Assembly: GCA_030141605.1 (NCBI GenBank)
Contig: JAQGDQ010000024.1
Coordinates: forward strand, 635,501-699,500
DNA: 64,000 bases
From: Tubiluchus corallicola
Lineage: Eukaryota > Priapulida > Priapulimorpha > Priapulimorphida > Tubiluchidae
Direction of reading: 5' to 3'
The notes below the pieces were generated by a model. That model was not told the origin of the DNA. It was given only the letters and a program-made list of their open reading frames with translations, and did no database searches. Made by a program: the position numbers and the translations under genes. Positions 58,131-64,000 of this stretch are shown piece after piece; position 1 is the first letter of the stretch; each line of letters begins with the position of its first letter.

Positions 58131-58310
58131 TTTTAAAAGTAGAAAACTTAACGCCAACCATAATGGAATGATGAAAAAATTCACCGTATGGGTTGTCCTA
58201 GATCCGCGACGCTAAGTGCCCGCGGATAAAAATCATTTCACAAAAGAGTTAATTAAAATTAATTCAATGTTACTGTCGCCGAATATCAACTCAGAAGAAA
58301 TGGTGCGCGG

Positions 58311-58448
58311 TAAAAATGGCACAGGAAAATGGCTCAAATGGAAAAGTAGGAAAAAATGGCACAGGAAAAATGGCTCAAATGGAAAAGTAGACAAAAATAA
58401 CACCAGGAAAAAATGCCATAAATGGAAAAGTAGGAAAAAATGGCACAT
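58311..58448 (+). repeat. ~42-bp tandem repeat with an inverted copy at 58681-58729
   Basis: About three copies of a unit containing AAAAATGGCACAGGAAAA, GGCTCAAATGG and AAAAGTAGG. The reverse complement of 58681-58729 is a further diverged copy, so the ends of 58311-58729 could pair as a foldback. No target duplication was found. Confidence 0.75.
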
Positions 58449-58729
58449 ATGTTATTTTGATGCAATCGATTTCTATGATAAAACTAGAATGCGATCAGGA
58501 GGAAGCAGATCTTCGCCAAAGCCGACCAGTCCTAAACTTATTCATCTGATTACTTTGATTAAAAAACGCAAAACTAAGATAGACAAGCAAACATACAAAA
58601 ATGTATAATTCATTAAATAAAATTATAATGAATAATTCACGAATATTTCTAACCTTAAACACATATTTTGCTATGTGTGTCATTTTACCTACTTTTCAAT
58701 TTGTGCCATGTTTCCTGTGCCATTTTTAT

Positions 58730-61700
58730 CTACATTCGAGCAGAACTCAATGGACAAACCAAATAGGCTTTTGCAGACATTTTTTCACTTTACGCATAGT
58801 CTTTGCCCTTAATTTTTACGTGGTACATATTTACTGATACACCTAACTGACATCTCCACTGAGATGTATGTCTGATTGTCTCTCCACATTCTCAATTTTG
58901 CTAGCACTTAGACGAAATGTGAACGAACATAACAGACAAATTCTTAATCATACTTAACCATAATTATTAAAAATGCGATTGCACAACAATCGCGCCTGTA
59001 AGATTAAAAAGTGTAAATGACTCTTGTGCTAATATAGCTTCTCTATATACTACCAAAGACACAAGAAAGGGTAGAACCGCTGAAATAAGCTTAAACACGA
59101 AATACACTTCATCTCTACCTAATGAAATTGTTTTCATACTTAATTTAGAAATCTCATTTCATGATGCCACCTTTTAATAAAAGAAATTTTTGACTCCACA
59201 AAAAGGGATAATGAATCATAAATTTTTGAAACTTGAGTGCAAGTTGAACTTTAAAAGCAGAAGCACATTTCTGAAAATGCTAGCATTCTGCAATGTGTGC
59301 ACATACAGATCTGTGATAGCTAGCCAAGGAAGGTTGTTCACCAACAACATGGAGGATGGTTTCCTTGCTGTTGATGTGCGTGATCAATAACTGCAAAGGC
59401 TATGGAAGTCCCAGCCGCCTTAACACCTACACGTCTGTATACAGCAACAGCAGTCCATGCATTAATCCACAATGGCTGTTAGCCAGCCAGCAGCTAACGT
59501 TGTGCTTGTATGGAAAGACAACCTCAAAGAAGCCTGCTTTTCATGAACATCAACGGTGACGTCAGCAGAAGCCAGATCTTTCAACTAGAGTCAGGAGAAC
59601 TGAGTCTGAAGCCAAGAGAATGCGTAATCGAGAAGGCTGCTGTTGATGTGATTCACAGGAAACCAACGTCTTGTCACTTTTGACTTCCTCCACATAACTC
59701 GTCCAAAACACAGCGGCTCAAAGAGATATCTAGGGTGGGAACTGCAACTATACTCTGGGTAGCTCCACTACCTGTCTTACATCATCACTTCATCCTGTAA
59801 AGGAGTTCTTCCCAAGTTAGTAGTACCGCACACGCCACACAAGTTACTGTCATTAGGCTCAAAAAGTGATTAGCGAGAAATTCACTAGGCCTCATTGGAT
59901 ACATATCAGGATCATATGCAACGACTGAAGAAGCTACGAGACTTTATACTTTTAACAAATAAAAACATTTACCGTTTTTATAAATTTCTATGGACCAATA
60001 ACATCGACTAGTTGACGACTATTTCATTACTGGTAATGCAAGGAAAAGCCCTTCAACATTTTCTCTACAGAAAGAAGAAGACAGAAGAACACCGAGAGTG
60101 TGTGTAGGCTCTGATGACAACTAGGTAAGACTGCAAACACATGAAATTACAACCAATGGCTACTTTACATGTAATCCTATAACATACATCCACATACATA
60201 TAGCTACACAAATATATATCCAGCAATAACAACAACATTTAGCAACTACCGGCGACATTATCGTTGAAAAAATACCCTATCTATTATCTTACTACATAAA
60301 CAAAAATATTGAAACAGGCCAGCATATGCGCCAACTCCTTTCCTGACAATTTTTTACTGCTTTTTTGCTAAAACGCCACATAAATAGTTTGCCTAACTAG
60401 AAAAAATGAAAATACTAGAATTGCACACTTTTACACTTTCACCATCTCGCAACCTGTTTTATAATGGGGCAGTGCTAAAAACGAAAGCCAGCGTCAACGA
60501 CATAATACACCCGTGACTAATATGACCCGTGGTGTATACTGCCCAATGCCTATACGTAGTGTGACTTTTGCGGTGTTGCTAAATGTTACCTTTAACATTG
60601 ATCTTTGAATCGATTTTCAAGGTATTCTCATTAGTTTTTTTGACATTATCATGAGATCTAGCGAGCTTTAAAAAACCAGTATCTAGTATTTTTGGATCAC
60701 TACATTTTCCGTCACTGTCACGTTCACTGTTAAGTTTTGCAAAACCAAACTTATATCATATTTACGTAGCTAGGCCCCAAAAGGCCTTATCCCAGTTCCA
60801 AATGGCCCCTCAACTCGAAATTCTAGAACACGTCTACCTGGCAACATGTGACGTCCTTCCCCTGAATTAGCGTGTACACCTGAACATATATCAAGTTTAA
60901 CTTGCGTGGGTACCCGCTGGCATTTAATAATATACACATGCAATGCAAAAGTTTGAACTAAGTTCGGACATATTTACGGACGAGTAGGCTTAGATAAGAA
61001 ATAAACAGTCGCCATTTAGGTTTCAAATTAATATGTCTCGTTAGAAACCGCGGTTGACGGGAGGTAGCAACTGTAGGTAACTGTCAAAATGGAAGACCGC
61101 ACTTTTAATGCCTTTTATACCAGTGGACTCGCCGTTTGCTGACTTCATGTATGTGGTACAGTCTTTCTTCATGTTTGCTCTACATAGTATGGTGGCTAGC
61201 CTCTTGCAAATAATGCTTTGAGGTCTACAAGGAGTGCACACCGTACCACAAATCGAATAATAAAAACTTAATGTAAATGCTTAAGCGACCTAAATCCAAA
61301 GTCATTATCAGTCTGGTTGACGATCCCGTTGTTTGCTAGAACATTGTGATAATGGCAAATAACATTTTTATTATTTTTATAATATTTTGATCATGTTTTA
61401 TGTAATTATTGAAATCACGCCTGTAGGGTGAATGACACGCCAGTTCTCTTATTCCTTTTATTCTTACAGTTACTTAATATAAACTTTTGTATATACATGT
61501 AACGCACTTACTATACGTCGACATGTATATTGTTTAATGCGTTCAGTTATTAATACACGGACTATTTTGTTGCTCAACCTTGTTGTCCCGCTATGTGCCT
61601 TTTTTCTTAAGCATTCCTTCATGCCCCGCATTACCCCACATTTCCCAACTTAGCAGACTAAATTAGTGACTACTACTTAAACCTTTCAAAAGCCTGTTTG

Positions 61701-62990
61701 TATAGATTTTATAACAGGCTCTTGACATTCAGGTGACATACCAGAAGGGGAGTGTCATCACAGTAACAGGAAATGAAAATTTTAGAATCTGTTATAATTT
61801 TATAAACCATCAGAAATTGCATTTATGGCAGGCAGAAGACGCAATGGTTCTGACATGGTGAATTCACACGCTATTTTACGCAACGAACATTTTTTTAAAA
61901 CAAATTTTCAAGCCTATATTCCAACGTACCTCCATTGTTTTATTTTCTTGATCACCCACTTCATCACTTTAACAAATGCCACATTTTCGCGAATTTTGCA
62001 ACAATCAATGACGTCACGGTGACAATGTTTTGGGGGTTTGGCAGAATAGACAATGAATAATCTTCAAAAGGACAAGAGTAAATCACAATAAACGTCGCCA
62101 TTATGATGTCACCATATTTCGGGTATGATATTACCTTAATGTATCATCAACATGCTAATTAAAACATATCGAAAAAAATAAAAATTTGATGACAAGTTAA
62201 GGCATCACTGTCATTACCAAGTGTCACCTGATCTTTATTTTATGACTTAACTGATTTAATTGATCGAATAATCAGTCAGTCAGTAATCAATCTCATTTGG
62301 CCCAATGCGATACTCGCCGTTGGCACGGACCGATGGATGTCATTAATGAAGCCCAAACTATATTCGGGTTACGGTAAACAAGAGTTGAAAACTAAACTGA
62401 AAACCGCAATAAATAATGTAAGTCAACTTAATCAGCCCATGCACTTGTTTTTTGGAACATTTTTTTCATTTCATGCAAAGTAGGAAATCCTACGTATTAG
62501 CTCGGCGGGTTAGTTGAAGACCTAATGATCTACCATAGTGAACAGAAATTGGTGATTATCAGAAACAATATTATAAAACAACACAATTATACTGACTCTG
62601 AAATCAAGCCACACTTCTGCGTTAAAGGACACAAATTTCAGAAATAAACGATAATCCAAACCACAATGATGGCCTTGAGCATATTTGATAGGCGGCATAT
62701 TGGTCGTTAAGCCTGTCAAGCATTGCGTGATAGTCAGCAATACACTTGGCGATAAGTTCATAACATTATTTTTGTGATTAGATCTAGATATTATTCGAGT
62801 TTCTGCTATCAAAGCCCAAAACAGGCAACTCATGCAAAGCAAAACATCATGGCGCCTGCCATCCTCGTGTTTGCTTGGCAGACTGCAGCAGTAACTATAA
62901 TCCAACATATGCCGGCCATCTTTTCACTTTAGTATCAAATTCTTCGCTGAAGGAATATTTTTACAAACGTTTACATGTTGTAGTTTCTGG
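58730..62990. other. non-coding region, nothing recognised
   Basis: AT-rich sequence with short, random-looking frames. The segment 59270-59760 is less AT-rich and could be a decayed element, but no family could be named. If the 63.0-kb exon belongs to the zinc-finger gene, this is all 5' UTR intron. Confidence 0.4.
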
Positions 62991-63007
62991 GAAAAATGTA
63001 CACTTAC

Positions 63008-63350
63008 CAAAAGCTTTTCTCTGACGCTTTAACACCGTTTTCTAACGTCGGATTGACTTTGCTCTCTACGAGAAGGTTAACGTCTTCGCCAAACATGGAC
63101 CATCTGCCAAAGTACACAACGCCGGTTGTAGACTTGCTCAGCGAGTCAGCTAGTTACCACGCAGCTCTGCGAGGATACTGCACCTGGTTCGCCAGAACGC
63201 TTGCAACAAGCCTGCTGTACCACACACAGAAGGAAATCATTGAACGAGACTATAGTAGCGTGTCCGCTCGGGGAGCATGCCATGACGCACTAGAAACATT
63301 CTGTCTGGTGTCATTATCATGTCCTCAATCGACGTCTAGCAGCTAGCTTG
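63008..63350 (-). other. candidate first exon (minus strand) with strong splice donor
   Basis: CpG-richer, unlike its AT-rich left flank. On the minus strand AAAGCTTTTG is followed by GTAAGTG (complement of 63001-63007), a strong donor. One minus frame stays open from LADSLSKS to NGVKASEKSF, directly before the donor; the opposite strand is also open. Nothing upstream identifies the protein. It may be the 5' UTR exon of the zinc-finger gene or the start of another gene. Splicing to 55182 would give a stop codon just before the zinc-finger ATG. Confidence 0.35.
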
Positions 63351-63616
63351 CACTCTCTGAAAAGTTCACTAAATGAAGGACCAAGGTAATGTAGCTGCTG
63401 CCGATTAAAACTGGTCTTGTCATATTTGTATGTATCACTGGTTGATGGGCAACTCTGTACGCATTTTTTTCGGCGCGTGGCGATAATTTTTTGCAAATGT
63501 TTCGTAAATGTCCCGCAGTTCGCTACCGCGACGCACTTCCCAATAAAAGCAAGTTTCTTGGAAGACGTCTTAACATGCTCAAGTGAATTTTCGGATTTTC
63601 TTTTGGGTAGGCGCAT
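63317..63616 (-). CDS. unidentified 99-residue open frame
   Basis: Starts MRLPKRKSENSLEHVKTS and ends ECKLAARRRLRT. It is basic, with several Cys, and has no domain I recognise. It sits directly upstream (minus sense) of the candidate exon at 63.0-63.3 kb, in CpG-richer sequence. It may be a genuine first exon, a 5' UTR region or chance. Confidence 0.2.
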   Translation of the reverse strand: MRLPKRKSENSLEHVKTSSKKLAFIGKCVAVANCGTFTKHLQKIIATRRKKCVQSCPSTSDTYKYDKTSFNRQQLHYLGPSFSELFRECKLAARRRLRT

Positions 63617-64000
63617 CCAGATGATGGCGCAGAACTAGCATACTGAATAGCGTAGTGTACCCACTTGAGACCTCATGATCGTGACTCTCGCTAAATATGC
63701 TTGCCTACAAAAATTTAAATAAAGGAAAATAAAAAGGGTTTACAAAATATCTAAAAAGATGACCTGCGCCGTTTTCAGCGTGACTGTGTCACGGCGATTA
63801 TTGACAGCCATAGTTCGACCTTTGTTCAGTCTTTTCCTCTATGATGTGGGGTGCTTTTGCAGTACTACATATACAGATCCGCCATTGATAAGACCTGGCA
63901 AGTTGGCACGTGATTTTAGAGAAATGCGTTTGGCAGAATGTATTCAATGCTGAGTACACATAAATCATTTATAAAGAGAATGAGTCTAATGTTCTTATAT

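Noticed and set aside
58216-58608. 130-codon Lys/Asn-rich frame
   Set aside because: Produced by the 42-bp A-rich tandem repeat.

Overview
The window is AT-rich nuclear DNA of an invertebrate animal. Genes are split by long GT-AG introns. A G protein alpha-o gene keeps the classical eight-exon animal layout. The intergenic and intronic DNA holds decayed LINEs, SINE-like pieces, hAT and Tc1/mariner relics, microsatellites and a TTAGGG-like tract. I infer a non-vertebrate metazoan, possibly a lophotrochozoan, because the first gene is a sulfite-reductase/PNO-type diflavin reductase that vertebrates are not known to carry. The species cannot be fixed from sequence reading alone.

Layout. (1) 347-3313 (+): last four coding exons of a diflavin reductase whose 5' part lies outside the window, followed by a long 3' UTR to about 4.85 kb. 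(2) 6769-12952 (+): a complete six-exon alpha-arrestin (ARRDC-type) gene of 464 codons with one PPxY motif. (3) 12.95-20.4 kb: repeat-rich intergenic DNA with a LINE ORF1 fragment, a Tc1/mariner transposase relic, a tRNA-derived SINE, a telomere-like tract and two LINE 3' fragments. (4) 20482-41044 (+): a complete eight-exon G protein alpha-o gene of 354 codons with intact catalytic, lipid-anchor and pertussis-toxin-site residues. Its intron 3 contains a non-autonomous hAT element with a perfect 8-bp target duplication. (5) 41.0-49.8 kb: 3' UTR and intergenic DNA, including two inverted arrays of a 15-bp minisatellite. (6) 49828-55176 (-): an uninterrupted 1782-codon reading frame for a protein with 26 C2H2 zinc fingers, a PLDLS CtBP-type motif and several SUMO consensus sites. 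A splice acceptor sits six bases before its ATG, so a 5' UTR exon must lie upstream, perhaps at 63.0-63.3 kb. (7) 55.2-64 kb: mostly non-coding, with a degenerate ~140-bp tandem repeat and a ~42-bp repeat that has an inverted copy.

The genes do not form a pathway. The reductase is metabolic. The arrestin-domain protein (receptor and cargo trafficking) and G-alpha-o (heterotrimeric signalling) both act around membrane receptors. The zinc-finger protein is a probable nuclear regulator, convergent with G-alpha-o. The most unusual gene is the MET10/PNO-type reductase in an animal context. The clearest structural discoveries are the two hAT insertions with intact target duplications and the inverted minisatellite pair. 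I found no convincing wholly new system.
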